Shown here in pieces: positions 30,419-40,352 of a DNA stretch of 64,000 bases (positions within the stretch are counted from its first letter, which is position 1; each line of letters opens with the position of its first letter). The notes beneath the pieces were generated by a model, which was not told the DNA's origin, did not search any database, and saw only the letters and a list, made by a program, of their open reading frames with translations. Source of the stretch: Enterococcus casseliflavus NBRC 100478 (GTDB taxonomy: Bacteria > Bacillota > Bacilli > Lactobacillales > Enterococcaceae); the NCBI RefSeq assembly GCF_001544095.1, contig NZ_BCPT01000006.1:124001-188000 (forward strand), given 5' to 3'. The translations under genes and the position numbers were made by a program.

Positions 30419-32359
30419 CTAATTTCGACTATAGTTTTTTACTTCTGCAGCCATTGCATCAACAAACAGATTCAATTCTTCGACTTGGGTCTCTTTGCTG
30501 CCGTAGCGACGGATATTGACTGTTGCGTCATTGACCTCTTGATCCCCAACAACGATTTGGTAAGGAATTTTTTGGGTTTGTGATGCGCGGATCTTATACC
30601 CCATTTTTTCGTTGCGGTCATCCACTTCTACCCGCAGTCCTTGTGCCTGCAAGCGTTCTTTGATTTCGTAAGCATAGTCACTGTGAGCTTCGACTGAAAC
30701 TGGAATGATCGATGCTTGGATCGGCGCCAACCAAGTTGGGAATGCGCCTTTATAGACTTCCGTTAGATAAGCCACAAAGCGTTCCATCGTTGAAACGATG
30801 CCGCGGTGGATCACCACTGGACGGTGGTTGTTTTCACCATCTTCACCAACATACGTTAGGTCAAACCGTTCAGGCAACAAGAAATCTAATTGGATCGTTG
30901 ACAAGGTTTCCTCCATGCCTAAAGCGGTTTTCACTTGGACATCTAGTTTTGGTCCATAGAAAGCTGCTTCGCCTTCTGCTTCAAAATAATCCAATTCTAA
31001 TTCATCCATAGCGGCTTTTAGCATCGTTTGCGCATTTTCCCACATTGCATCGTCATCAAAATATTTGTCTTTGTTTTGTGGATCACGATAACTTAGACGG
31101 AAACGATAATCGGTGATGTTAAAGTCTTCATAAACACCGATCATTAAATCAAGTGTTCGTTTGAATTCTTCTTTGATTTGATCCGGACGGACGAATGTAT
31201 GCCCATCGTTTAAAGTCATTTCCCGAACCCGTTGCAATCCAGATAATGCCCCTGATTTTTCATAGCGGTGCATCATGCCTAATTCAGCGATCCGAATCGG
31301 TAGCTCACGATACGAATGAATGTCATTTTTATAAACCATCATATGATGTGGACAGTTCATTGGTCGCAATACTAACATTTCCCCATCACCCATATCCATT
31401 GGCGGGAACATGTCTTCATGGTAATGATCCCAGTGCCCTGAGGTTTTGTATAGATCCACGTTTGCCATGATTGGTGTATACACATGTTGGTACCCTAAGC
31501 TGATTTCTTTGTCCACGATATACCGTTCGATCGTACGACGGATCGTAGCTCCTTTTGGCAGCCAGAAAGGCAAACCAGCGCCGACTTCAGGTGATAACAT
31601 GAACAATTCTAATTCTTTTCCTAATTTACGATGATCGCGTTCTTTTGCTTCTTCTCGTAAACGGATAAATTCCTTCAAGTCTTTTTTATCGAAAAAGGCT
31701 GTTCCGTATACCCGTTGCATCATCTGGTTGTCAGAGCTTCCACGCCAGTAAGCACCGGCCACTGATAATAATTTGTACACTTGGATACGACCAGTTGATG
31801 GGACGTGAGGACCGCGGCAAAGATCGACAAATTCACCTTGCTGATAGGCAGTAATCGTTTCATCATCTGGTAATTCAGTGATCAACTCTACTTTGTATGG
31901 ATCTTCGGCAAAAAGGGTCAACGCTTCTTCTTTTGTTAACACGCGGCGTTCGATTGGCAGATTTTCTTTGATGATCTTCATCATCTCTGCTTCGATTGCT
32001 GGTAGATCTTCTGCAGTTACTGGGTTTTCCCCATTGTCTGTGTCATAGTAAAAACCAGAATCAATTGCAGGTCCTACCCCAAAATGGATCGATGGATAGA
32101 GTCTGCGCATGGCTTGAGCCATTAAATGAGCTGTCGAATGACGAAGTAAGCCTAAGGCGTCTTCATGATCGGGTGTCACGATCTCAATCGTTGCATCTTC
32201 TTCGATCGGACGTGAAAGATCGATCAGTTGTCCATTGACTTTTCCAGCTAAGGCTTTCTTTGCAAGACTTTTCGAGATACTTTCAGCAATCTCTTTGGTT
32301 GTTACCCCAACAGCAAATTCTTTTTTTGCGCCATCAGGAAATGTAATAAATAATGACAT
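30419..32359 (-). CDS. thrS: Threonyl-tRNA synthetase
   Basis: 646 residues, class II synthetase. N-terminal TGS domain (1-60), editing domain with [11 protein letters not shown] (H72-H76 region) and a distal Cys-His pair in [13 protein letters not shown], and a catalytic core with the zinc ligand Cys in [11 protein letters not shown]. Motif 2 and motif 3 ([13 protein letters not shown]) and a C-terminal anticodon-binding domain follow. It charges tRNA-Thr. A complete T-box leader lies directly upstream. Confidence 0.98.
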   Translation of the reverse strand: MSLFITFPDGAKKEFAVGVTTKEIAESISKSLAKKALAGKVNGQLIDLSRPIEEDATIEIVTPDHEDALGLLRHSTAHLMAQAMRRLYPSIHFGVGPAIDSGFYYDTDNGENPVTAEDLPAIEAEMMKIIKENLPIERRVLTKEEALTLFAEDPYKVELITELPDDETITAYQQGEFVDLCRGPHVPSTGRIQVYKLLSVAGAYWRGSSDNQMMQRVYGTAFFDKKDLKEFIRLREEAKERDHRKLGKELELFMLSPEVGAGLPFWLPKGATIRRTIERYIVDKEISLGYQHVYTPIMANVDLYKTSGHWDHYHEDMFPPMDMGDGEMLVLRPMNCPHHMMVYKNDIHSYRELPIRIAELGMMHRYEKSGALSGLQRVREMTLNDGHTFVRPDQIKEEFKRTLDLMIGVYEDFNITDYRFRLSYRDPQNKDKYFDDDAMWENAQTMLKAAMDELELDYFEAEGEAAFYGPKLDVQVKTALGMEETLSTIQLDFLLPERFDLTYVGEDGENNHRPVVIHRGIVSTMERFVAYLTEVYKGAFPTWLAPIQASIIPVSVEAHSDYAYEIKERLQAQGLRVEVDDRNEKMGYKIRASQTQKIPYQIVVGDQEVNDATVNIRRYGSKETQVEELNLFVDAMAAEVKNYSRN

Positions 32360-32392
32360 ATGAATGTCCTCCTTTGAATGATTTCAATCAAT

Positions 32393-32625
32393 AAAAAAAG
32401 TCCTAGTATCGGTTACGATACTAGGACGATCACACGTGGTTCCACCTATTCTTCAAAAACAGAAAAAGTCTGTTTTCCTCTTCATGAGATAACGGTTCAG
32501 CCGCCTCCGTTTCGACAGAGGTCTTAAAAAAGTGGTCATCCTTTGGTTTTCTTCTAGGAAATTTTCAGCCAAGATTTCCCTCTCTTATCGAAGACTCTCA
32601 AATTCAGGTGTCTTTTTTATTGATC
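32393..32625 (-). promoter_or_regulatory. T-box leader of thrS
   Basis: On the minus strand the T-box sequence AGGTGGAACCACG (32447-32435) is followed by a terminator hairpin GTCCTAGTATCG (32427-32416)/CGATACTAGGAC (32411-32400) and TTTTTTT. Upstream is the stem I region; a candidate specifier ACC (Thr), followed by the expected A, lies at 32536-32534. Uncharged tRNA-Thr should pair with the T-box bulge and prevent termination. The specifier assignment is by eye. Confidence 0.92.
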
Positions 32626-32671
32626 GATTATGGCTCAATTAAAACACTCTCTTGATAAAAAAGCAAGAGAA

Positions 32672-32848
32672 TTATTTCCAATCGCCATTCACAGCATAGG
32701 TTCCTTGCTTCATTTCATTGATGATAACGTGGATATGCTCTTTAGGGGCGCCTGTATTTTTATGGACAGCCTCAGTGATTTCTTTCATCATATTCGTCAG
32801 TTGCTCTTGCGAACGTCCTTCAACTAGTTCGACATGGATAAATGGCAT
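32672..32848 (-). CDS. 4-oxalocrotonate tautomerase family protein
   Basis: 58 residues. It starts [13 protein letters not shown], so Pro2 becomes the N-terminal catalytic base after Met removal; Arg12 sits at about the position of the family catalytic arginine (Arg11 counted from the processed Pro). GGAGG lies 7 nt before the ATG. The family shape is beta-alpha-beta, assembling as hexamers, and members act on small keto acids. Encoded alone ahead of the thrS leader. The physiological substrate in enterococci is unknown. Confidence 0.9.
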   Translation of the reverse strand: MPFIHVELVEGRSQEQLTNMMKEITEAVHKNTGAPKEHIHVIINEMKQGTYAVNGDWK

Positions 32849-32936
32849 ACGATTTCCTCCTTTGTTTGCTTTTGATTATACACCTTTTTCAAAAAGACAA
32901 AAACTATTACCTTGGTTTCCAAAGAAAACCATGACT

Positions 32937-33434
32937 TTATTCTTCCTGATAAACGACACAAAACTTTTCGCAAACACACAGCATTTGATCGTGAAAAGAC
33001 AACCCCGCTGAGGCATAAGCTCGTTGAAAAAAAGCTTCATGAACACGGCGCCAATAAGCCAAAGTGCGATCTCCTTCCCCTTCTAAAAAGGCAAAGTCTG
33101 CTGTCACCTCATCAAAAGGCACGATCGACACTGACTCTAAGTAAAGAACAGCTTTTGGTACATCCGACCCATTTAAAAGGACACTATAGGTTCCTGATTG
33201 CGGCAATGCTTCTTGCTCGATTTCATAGAGTGCAGCGGCAGATGTCGTTGCCGTCTTTTTGCCAGCTAAAACCAGTGCTGCCAGTTCATCGGCCATTTGT
33301 GGTGTATCACCAAAGGACCAAGCATCTTCATAGGTCAAAGGAGATTGATTTCTTGGATTTGCTTTTAAAAACCGCTACCAAAACGCTTGAATCTGACAGT
33401 CTTTTATTTTTGATTCTCTGGTTTCATCTGCCAA
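32937..33434 (-). pseudogene. ASCH-domain protein gene interrupted by an in-frame stop
   Basis: The intact part from 33338 (TTG) encodes 133 residues of an ASCH protein: DAWSFGDTPQMADELAALVLAGKKTATTS is split here into its parts DAWSFGD, TPQMADELAAL and GKKTATTS. Upstream in the same frame the sequence still reads like the family N-terminus (IQAFW, stop, RFLKANPRNQSP), broken by TAG at 33377-33375 where one substitution from CAG (Gln) would restore it. A TTG at 33434 with GGAG 9 nt upstream fits the original start. ASCH proteins are small RNA-binding-like proteins of uncertain role. Translation from the inner TTG is possible but has no good ribosome-binding site. Confidence 0.6.
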
Positions 33435-34276
33435 TTTTTTTCACTCCAATACTTCGTATATGTTTGGACATTCTCAGCTTCTTGCCAATCATAGGCCAGC
33501 CCTAATTTCTCGCTGATGTTCTTTGCTTGGCCATCAAAACGTTTTTGCATCTTCAAGAGGGACTGACCGCAGGCAGTGATCGTGGAAAAATCAAGCAATG
33601 AGGTCAATTCCCGCCACTCCTTTTCCGTTAGAAACGACTGTAGGTATTTATGATTTTTTCCTGTACTCACCTGAAATTGCTGAGCTTGGGCAACGAACAA
33701 ATCTTCAATCCATAACAATTCTTGCCAACAAATAGTGTATAAATGATCCGCAGCATAAATCAGCTGCTTTCGAAGCAGCCCTTTCACGACATACGTGCTT
33801 ACCCACCAAAATTCGTTGCAGTGTTCCTGAAAAGCGGCTTGGGTCGGGCGCTTGATCCAGTAATGCGAATGATTTGCTTGTTTAGCAAAACTTAGTATTT
33901 GGTCTGGATCAAGCAGCGGCTGCAAGCCTGGTTCGTTAGCCAGACGATCGACCAGTGCAAGAGGACATAGCATGAGATCGATTCTTACTCCGTCTAAAAA
34001 ATGCATCAAGTACGTAAAACACCCGCCCAAGCTTGGCGGATAGATGGTGCTAGCTTCCGGTGTTTGCCTGATCATGATCGGTCCAAAGGCTTCTAACCAT
34101 GAAGGATCATCGACCAAGGGCTGAATATCATCCATTACGTAAACCACATCAAAGTCTTGCAAAAAATCTTTTGGCGCCTGCGGATCGGTCCGTGAACCAG
34201 ATAAACCGATGGCACGTGCCCCAACACGTTGCCCCACAGACAGGATCAATTGGTGCAATTCTGCTTCTTCCCTCAC
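33404..34276 (-). CDS. ANT(6)-like aminoglycoside 6-adenylyltransferase family protein
   Basis: About 290 residues from a GTG at 34276 (AAGAGG upstream); an in-frame ATG at 34360 gives 318 but lacks a ribosome-binding site. The nucleotidyltransferase motif GLSGSRTDPQAPKDFLQDFD holds the Gly-Ser and Asp-x-Asp-type residues; later motifs GVRIDLMLCPL and NEFWWVSTYVVKGLLR match streptomycin adenylyltransferases (AadK/ANT(6)). It could modify streptomycin, but chromosomal family members need not confer resistance. The gene overlaps the broken ASCH gene by about 30 bp. Confidence 0.8.
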   Translation of the reverse strand: MREEAELHQLILSVGQRVGARAIGLSGSRTDPQAPKDFLQDFDVVYVMDDIQPLVDDPSWLEAFGPIMIRQTPEASTIYPPSLGGCFTYLMHFLDGVRIDLMLCPLALVDRLANEPGLQPLLDPDQILSFAKQANHSHYWIKRPTQAAFQEHCNEFWWVSTYVVKGLLRKQLIYAADHLYTICWQELLWIEDLFVAQAQQFQVSTGKNHKYLQSFLTEKEWRELTSLLDFSTITACGQSLLKMQKRFDGQAKNISEKLGLAYDWQEAENVQTYTKYWSEKNWQMKPENQK

Positions 34277-34375
34277 CGTCTCCACCTCTTTTTCGTTTCG
34301 TTTTTGAACACCTAAGCTCTTTTTATAAATATTAGCATAGTTTCTTTTTTTCCACGACATCCGTAGGGAAAATAT

Positions 34376-34383
34376 GCTATAAT
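34376..34383 (+). promoter_or_regulatory. Extended -10 promoter of helD
   Basis: TGCTATAAT (TG at 34375-34376, TATAAT at 34378-34383), an extended -10; no clear -35. Confidence 0.6.
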
Positions 34384-34416
34384 TTTATGTCGCAATTTTT
34401 TTAAGGAGGATCCTTC

Positions 34417-36696
34417 GTGAACGAACGTCAAAAAGAACAACAACATGTCAATGAAACCATTGCTCTGATCCACAGAGAACAAGCGATCCTTTCGCAGCAA
34501 AAACAAGAGTTAGCCGCTAAAATGGATGATCAATTAAAAGAAATCGCCGATAAGAAAATTCGCGGGGGCGACAGTGAAGCCTTTTATGAATCAGTTATCG
34601 AGTACCAGCAGCATGAACAAGAATTGCTGATAAAATACCAAACCGCAGAATCACAAGAAAAACGCGTCAAAACCTTAACAACGATGGCGGGCAATCCGTA
34701 TTTTGCTCGAATCGATTTCAAAGAAGAACAAGAAACCGAGACCCTCTATTTGGGGATCGCTTCATTGCGAGACAAAGATGAAGAAACGATCGTCATTGAC
34801 TGGCGCGCACCGATCGCCAATCTTTATTATGAAGGAGAGCTTGGTGAAACCTTCTACGAAACAGACACTGATCGCTTTACGGTAGAATTGCTTTTGAAAC
34901 GCCAATTTAAAATTCAAAATGGTGAAATCTTGTCGATGGTCGATACTTCGGAGATCATCAATGACGAATTTTTGTTGGAAATATTGGATGAAGCCTCTTC
35001 TTCTCAAATGCGTAACATCGTTTCGACGATCCAAAAAGCACAGAATCAAATCATTCGTGATACCACCAATAAATTCTTGCTGATCGAAGGGATTGCTGGA
35101 AGTGGGAAAACCTCTGCTTTGTTGCAGCGGGTCGCCTTTTTACTTTATCGGAATCGCAAATGGTTGGACGAAAAACAAGTCTTGCTGTTTTCACCCAATC
35201 ATTTGTTTTCTGACTATATTTCCATGGTCCTGCCTTCTTTAGGTGAAAGTGAAGTGCCCACAAGAACCTTCCACCACTTTATCCAATTGATTCTGACTGG
35301 CTATGAAGTGACGAAAGAAACCCAACAAGAAGAAACCTTTTTAAGCGGCGATGATGATGCCATTGAAAAAATCAAAAGTAGTCTTTTCTTGGTGGAAAAA
35401 ATCAACCGTTATGTCCGTTCGATTGCACCGATCGGTCCCTTGTTCCGTGATCTAAAAATCCAAGGGCAAACCTATTTGACAAAAGAACAGATTCGCCGCT
35501 GGTATCAAGAAACCAATAACGAACTGCCGATTTACCAAAGAACCCAACTGCTTCAAACGAAATTATTAAAAAAAATCGGCGGCTTGGAAAAAGATGAAGC
35601 AAAAAAAGACTGGGTCAAAGAAGCGACCGAAGAACAATTGCAACAAGTATTTGCCAATGATCCTCATCAAGAATACAGCGAAGAAAACGAACGCCGTTTG
35701 CGGAAGAAACTTAGACAGCAGATCGTCCGCAAGAAGTTCCGTTCCTTGACCCGGGGAGTGAAAAACTTTCAGTTTATCAACCAAGCCAAGCAATACTTAC
35801 ACTTTTTACAATCGGTTGAGTCTGCTGCAGTCAAAGAAACTGGCATCGAGGCTGCGGCTTGGCAGCAAAGTATTGCCGATATTCGACAAGGCATGCGCCA
35901 AAGACAGATCAAACAAGAAGACGCCGTTTTGTTTTTCTTACTGATCAAACAGCTTTATCCTGTTCACGTCGAAGAAAAAGCTCGGTTTATCTTTATCGAT
36001 GAAATGCAGGATTTTCCACCAGTACAAGTGGCTCTACTGCGTCAGCTTTATCCAAAGGCTGGCATCACCCTGTGCGGAGATTTGAATCAAAAAGTGTATG
36101 GCAATGAAACGATCGTCGGGGCATTAGCAGAATTATTCCCCCACGAAAGTGTGAAACGTTATCAATTGAAAACCAGCTATCGTTCGACTAAGGAAATCAC
36201 AGATTTCGCCAATCAATTTTTAGTTGGCAGTGATCAAGTGGAATTGACGGCTCGTAAAGGGGCGGTACCAACAATTGTTAAAGGAACTGCAACTGAAAAT
36301 CTGGCTTTCCTAGAAACCAGTATTCGTGACGCAGCTGAGAATCAGCGTTGGCGCACCGCGATCATTTGTAAAACCGCAAAGGATTGCCAGCAGTTATATG
36401 CCCAGCTGGCAGAAACAATGCAGGAACAAGTGCAGCTGATCACCTCTGAAGAAGACTTCATGAAACGCAATGTGATGATCTTCCCGGCCTTTTTAGCAAA
36501 AGGGCTAGAGTTTGACCAAGTATTTGTCTGGACACCAGGTGCCACTTTTGTGACTGAACAAGACCAATTGATTTTTTATACAATGGCGACACGGGCGATG
36601 CATCAGTTGACCGTCCTCACCCAAGAGGAATTGCCGCTGCTAGCAAAAGCTGATCCTACCACTTATCAGTTCCAAAAAGCATCAACGATCGGATAA
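34417..36696 (+). CDS. helD: HelD-like UvrD/Rep-family ATPase
   Basis: 759 residues starting with GTG after AAGGAGG. An N-terminal coiled-coil arm (about residues 1-90: QKEQQHVNETIALIHREQA), then the HelD-type segment IVIDWRAPIANLYYE, Walker A GIAGSGKTSAL near 230, Walker B IFIDEMQDF near 525, and the motif QLKTSYRST. HelD binds RNA polymerase and uses ATP to dislodge stalled or inactive polymerase from DNA; it is linked to rifampicin tolerance in some Actinobacteria. Single-gene unit with its own terminator. Confidence 0.92.
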   Translation: MNERQKEQQHVNETIALIHREQAILSQQKQELAAKMDDQLKEIADKKIRGGDSEAFYESVIEYQQHEQELLIKYQTAESQEKRVKTLTTMAGNPYFARIDFKEEQETETLYLGIASLRDKDEETIVIDWRAPIANLYYEGELGETFYETDTDRFTVELLLKRQFKIQNGEILSMVDTSEIINDEFLLEILDEASSSQMRNIVSTIQKAQNQIIRDTTNKFLLIEGIAGSGKTSALLQRVAFLLYRNRKWLDEKQVLLFSPNHLFSDYISMVLPSLGESEVPTRTFHHFIQLILTGYEVTKETQQEETFLSGDDDAIEKIKSSLFLVEKINRYVRSIAPIGPLFRDLKIQGQTYLTKEQIRRWYQETNNELPIYQRTQLLQTKLLKKIGGLEKDEAKKDWVKEATEEQLQQVFANDPHQEYSEENERRLRKKLRQQIVRKKFRSLTRGVKNFQFINQAKQYLHFLQSVESAAVKETGIEAAAWQQSIADIRQGMRQRQIKQEDAVLFFLLIKQLYPVHVEEKARFIFIDEMQDFPPVQVALLRQLYPKAGITLCGDLNQKVYGNETIVGALAELFPHESVKRYQLKTSYRSTKEITDFANQFLVGSDQVELTARKGAVPTIVKGTATENLAFLETSIRDAAENQRWRTAIICKTAKDCQQLYAQLAETMQEQVQLITSEEDFMKRNVMIFPAFLAKGLEFDQVFVWTPGATFVTEQDQLIFYTMATRAMHQLTVLTQEELPLLAKADPTTYQFQKASTIG

Positions 36697-36701
36697 CAAA
36701 A

Positions 36702-36755
36702 AACATCACTTTCGGCGAGTTCCCAAAGGAAACAAGCCGATCGTGATGTTTTTTT
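36702..36755. terminator. Terminator after helD
   Basis: AACATCAC (36702-36709) with GTGATGTT (36743-36750), extended by CGGC/GCCG inside, then TTTTT. An A-run on the left allows use by the minus-strand gene ending at 36754. Confidence 0.82.
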
Positions 36756-37413
36756 AGCCTTTTAACTCGCCAATAAATAAACGGGTTTCTGGATAACGCA
36801 TCCCTACGATGGTTAAAATCATTTGCAGCTCAGAAACGTGTTCGGGATCTTCTGGAACGAATAATTTTGTATGTCGTCCAATACTGCCGTTATCGATCAA
36901 GCGATGGGTACGATTCCACTCACTAAATTCCTCAATCGTCGTAAAGCGACTAAGAGGGAAGCCAGCGCCATCTAGAATTTCTGTCAATCGAAAAAGTACA
37001 TAGGAACTATCGATGACAAATTCTTTTCTATGAGGCAAAGCACGCGTTCGTTTATAATCAATAATTGCTTTTTCTGGTCGGTGCTCTAAAAGCCAATCCA
37101 AAAGCAAGAAGAACCCTTCCATTCGATACTCATCGATAAAGAGCCGTTCAGAGTATTCCGACATGCGAAAGACTAATGGAATCAAGAATCGCTCTTTATA
37201 AATTAATAAGGGTGCGCGATCAACGACGACATTTAAATAACGATTCAAATAAGAAGAACCACGATAATCACCTAGACGATACCCTTCTACCCCGTACTTT
37301 TGATATTTCCGACAAAGAGCCGAGCAGTCAGAAATCGATACAGACACTTCTGCTAGCTTTTCAAAACCACTTAAGATTCGATTAAATGGCTCTAAAACGA
37401 TTTTTTCTTCCAT
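36754..37413 (-). CDS. Hypothetical protein
   Basis: 219 residues from the ATG at 37413, preceded by AGGGGGG; the longer frame reaches upstream of the ribosome-binding site. No signal peptide or clear membrane segment, and no recognised domain. It is rich in aromatic and charged residues (ERFLIPLVFRMSEYSERLF, RTRALPHRKEFVIDSSYV) and looks like a folded cytosolic protein. Alone on the minus strand between helD and yebC. Function not known. Confidence 0.65.
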   Translation of the reverse strand: MEEKIVLEPFNRILSGFEKLAEVSVSISDCSALCRKYQKYGVEGYRLGDYRGSSYLNRYLNVVVDRAPLLIYKERFLIPLVFRMSEYSERLFIDEYRMEGFFLLLDWLLEHRPEKAIIDYKRTRALPHRKEFVIDSSYVLFRLTEILDGAGFPLSRFTTIEEFSEWNRTHRLIDNGSIGRHTKLFVPEDPEHVSELQMILTIVGMRYPETRLFIGELKG

Positions 37414-37585
37414 GTCTGCCCCCCTAACGATTTGTTTGCTTATGTAGTAAATCATAACACATAAAATGTATAGAAACCAACTGAAAAGATGATCAACACA
37501 GAAGAATTTTCAGTAAATGAGCAACGCTACCGCTTCATTATTTCTCTTGCATAAGCGACAAAGCTTCTACATAAAAAAACATACT

Positions 37586-37619
37586 AAAAAATGGCAGCCA
37601 GATTGTCTCTAGGCTGCCA
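37586..37619 (-). terminator. Terminator after yebC
   Basis: On the minus strand TGGCAGCC (37619-37612) pairs with GGCTGCCA (37599-37592), followed by TTTTTTA. Confidence 0.87.
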
Positions 37620-37627
37620 AGTGACAC

Positions 37628-38350
37628 TTATTCTTCCGCGTCTGCCACATTGTGATAGACGTTTTGTACGTCTTCAAGATCTTCTAACACATCGATCATT
37701 TTTTCGAATTTTTCTAGATCGTCACCCGTCAAGGTTACTTCATTTTGAGGAATCATTTGCATTTCTGCAATTGAGAATTCAGTGATTCCTTTTTCTTTCA
37801 AGGCTTCTTGAATGGCATGGAAGTCACTTGGTTCACCGTGAACGATGATTTGTCCATCTTCTTCAACAACATCACGAACATCGATCTCTTTGTCCATCAA
37901 ATATTCTAAGATTTCATCCGCATCGTCACCGGCAAAGCCAAAGAGTGCCGTGTTATCAAACATATAAGCAACGGCCCCTGAAACACCCATATTCCCGCCG
38001 TTTTTACCAAAAGCGGCCCGAACATCGGCTGCGGTGCGGTTGACGTTATTTGTCAACGTGTCGACGATCACCATTGATCCATTTGGACCAAATCCTTCGT
38101 ATCGAAGTTCTGAGTATTGTTCATCGCCAGAACCTTTGGCTTTTTCAATCGCACGGTCAATAATGTGTTTTGGCACATTGTAGGTTTTCGCACGTTCGAT
38201 AACAAAGCGTAATTTTTGGTTCGCGTGAGGATCAGGATCACCCGATTTTGCTGCTGCGTAGATTTCGATTCCAAATTTTGCATAAACTCGGCTATTGTTT
38301 GCATCTTTAGCAGTTTTTTTCGCTACGATATTTGCCCATTTACGACCCAT
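37628..38350 (-). CDS. yebC: YebC/PmpR-family protein
   Basis: 240 residues, the standard length. Typical N-terminus [11 protein letters not shown] and [12 protein letters not shown], middle [15 protein letters not shown], and [16 protein letters not shown]. Family members were described as transcription regulators; some act at ribosomes stalled on proline stretches. Single gene with its own terminator. Confidence 0.94.
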   Translation of the reverse strand: MGRKWANIVAKKTAKDANNSRVYAKFGIEIYAAAKSGDPDPHANQKLRFVIERAKTYNVPKHIIDRAIEKAKGSGDEQYSELRYEGFGPNGSMVIVDTLTNNVNRTAADVRAAFGKNGGNMGVSGAVAYMFDNTALFGFAGDDADEILEYLMDKEIDVRDVVEEDGQIIVHGEPSDFHAIQEALKEKGITEFSIAEMQMIPQNEVTLTGDDLEKFEKMIDVLEDLEDVQNVYHNVADAEE

Positions 38351-38429
38351 GATTTCACTTCGCTTTCTTGTTTTTAAAAATCCTTATTCATTATACTTGT
38401 CAAATGGCGTTCTGTGAAGTAATTTTCAC

Positions 38430-39596
38430 TTATTTATCAATAAAAAGCGGAATTCTTCGAAAATTTTGTTCTGTGATTTGAGGATTCCCTTGCTGATAGA
38501 TCTGGTCGATCCGCAATGACAAGCCATAGCGCTGTGCTTCTTGCTTACCAAATTTAGCGATCAGCGGCAGGGTCAGCTCTTTTTTGACCTCTTTTAAATA
38601 GTGCTGCCCTTGCTTCGTATACCCTAAGACTCGAATAAAGGAATGTTCTTGAGCTTCCTTCATTTCAGCTTTTGTCACTTGGAACAATACATAACAAGCA
38701 AGACGCTGCAGCCGCGTTTGGGTATAACGTTTCGTCTTTAACAACTTGATAAAATCTGCAAAAGAATCCGCCGCCGTCACATATTGTTTTAGTCGATATT
38801 CTAATCCTTCTTCCATCTGGTAAATAGCAGCTAATTTTTCGAGCGGGGCAGAGATGATCTGGTATTGAAGATACGGCCAAAATGCTTCCCAGTCGACTGT
38901 TGCTTGTGAAAGAAAGTTTTGTGTGGCTTCAGGAACAAAATCCGCAACAGCTGCACCTTGTTTGATTGCTTGGCGAATGGCTGTTGCACTGGCGATCGTG
39001 GGATGATCGAATTGTTCTGAATGATAAGACGCCGCAACGCGTTGGATGGGGACCAAGCGCATTGGTTTTTCATAATGCAGCACTTCCCGTGCATACGCCA
39101 TACCCAACAGATGATTGGGCTGGTCTTTTTCTGCATGGTACTCAGGATAAAGCTCACTGAGGACCGCACTCATTTTTTGACTATAGGTAGCATTTTGCCT
39201 CGCTAAGCGTTGAAATGCGTCATCGATCATTAGTTGATTTTCTTTTTCAAAGTGAGCAAACTTGGCATAGTCGAAGGGGTGTTTCGTATCTGTGCCAAAG
39301 CATAACAACTCACATTGCAGATCCTGCAGAATCCTAATCGCACCCGATGCAAAAAAATCAGCAGAGTGGACGGCCCAAGCGGGGGGCAATTCGACGATCA
39401 AGTCTACCCCATATTGTAGTGCTGCTTGAGCTCGCTGCCATTTATCGATGATTGCTGGTTCGCCACGCTGTAAAAAATTCCCACTCATCACCGCAACGAC
39501 GACATCAGCGTTCGTTACTTGCCGTGCTTTTTCCACATGGTATTGGTGTCCATGGTGAAAAGGATTGTATTCTACGACTAGTCCGCAAGCCTTCAT
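38430..39596 (-). CDS. tmcAL: tRNA(Met) cytidine acetate ligase
   Basis: 388 residues from the ATG at 39596 (AGGAGGG 6 nt upstream; an ATG 6 nt earlier abuts it). The HIGH-type nucleotidyltransferase motif is VEYNPFHHGHQYH near residues 8-20, with the SGNFLQRGEPA motif after it. TmcAL uses ATP and acetate to make N4-acetylcytidine in the elongator tRNA-Met anticodon. It follows the methyltransferase gene by 27 bp in the yqeG-tmcAL transcription unit, as in Bacillus and relatives. Confidence 0.93.
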   Translation of the reverse strand: MKACGLVVEYNPFHHGHQYHVEKARQVTNADVVVAVMSGNFLQRGEPAIIDKWQRAQAALQYGVDLIVELPPAWAVHSADFFASGAIRILQDLQCELLCFGTDTKHPFDYAKFAHFEKENQLMIDDAFQRLARQNATYSQKMSAVLSELYPEYHAEKDQPNHLLGMAYAREVLHYEKPMRLVPIQRVAASYHSEQFDHPTIASATAIRQAIKQGAAVADFVPEATQNFLSQATVDWEAFWPYLQYQIISAPLEKLAAIYQMEEGLEYRLKQYVTAADSFADFIKLLKTKRYTQTRLQRLACYVLFQVTKAEMKEAQEHSFIRVLGYTKQGQHYLKEVKKELTLPLIAKFGKQEAQRYGLSLRIDQIYQQGNPQITEQNFRRIPLFIDK

Positions 39597-39623
39597 CGAC
39601 ATCCCTCCTGTTTTACATAACGG

Positions 39624-40352
39624 TTACTTATGGCAGACAAAAAACCAGCGACGGCTTTTTTCATTTGGCTTCGTATCGATAAAATCAGCATAGCATTCAA
39701 CATTAGCAAAACCAGCATTTTCTAACATTCTTAAATAGCTTTCAAGAGGATAGGTTCTTTCTTGATGAAGCTCATCTAAGCGTTCAAACAACCCATTCTC
39801 TTGTGCAACAAAAAAGGTCAAGAAGTGTTCAATGCTATGGTCTTTTTCGCCTTGATAGCTTTCCCAAAGAAAGGCAAATTCATCGGTTTGGTAATGATAG
39901 CTATAATCAGGAAAGACTTCATCGATTTGATATAAGGAATGCACATCAAATAAAAAGACGCCATCTTCTTCTAAACAACTGTAAACACCATCAAACACTT
40001 GCTGCACACTCTGCTCGTCTTCCATGTAGCAAAGGGAGTCAGAATAGCAGGTAATTGCTTGATAGGTGCCAACATCTACGAGATCCAGCATGTCACCCGC
40101 AACAAATTGCACAGCCGCCTCTTCTTTTTCAGCCCGTTGACTAGCGATCATCAGCATCTCTTCTGAAAGATCTAACCCAGTCACGTCAAAACCAGCCTTG
40201 GCAAACTCAACGGCTAACGCACCAGTTCCACAAGCCAATTCTAACAGCTGTTTTCTTTTTCCTAAATGACGACAAGAAAAATCCAGCCACTTTTTATAGA
40301 GACTGGAATCCATTACTTCGTCATAGACAAATGCGAAGGTTTCGTAAGCCAT
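39624..40352 (-). CDS. Class I SAM-dependent methyltransferase (YqeM-like)
   Basis: 242 residues from the ATG at 40352, which overlaps the rsfS stop (TAATG). Motif I is LLELACGTGALAVEFA near residues 40-55, with LDLSEEMLMIA and GDMLDL following. It corresponds in position and sequence style to YqeM, the methyltransferase next to yqeL (rsfS) in Bacillus; the substrate is unknown. Translation is coupled to rsfS. Confidence 0.87.
   Translation of the reverse strand: MAYETFAFVYDEVMDSSLYKKWLDFSCRHLGKRKQLLELACGTGALAVEFAKAGFDVTGLDLSEEMLMIASQRAEKEEAAVQFVAGDMLDLVDVGTYQAITCYSDSLCYMEDEQSVQQVFDGVYSCLEEDGVFLFDVHSLYQIDEVFPDYSYHYQTDEFAFLWESYQGEKDHSIEHFLTFFVAQENGLFERLDELHQERTYPLESYLRMLENAGFANVECYADFIDTKPNEKSRRWFFVCHK

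Noticed and set aside
32648-32670. Hairpin CTCTTG/CAAGAG after the tautomerase gene
   Set aside because: The stem is short and the T-tract imperfect; plausible weak terminator but not listed.
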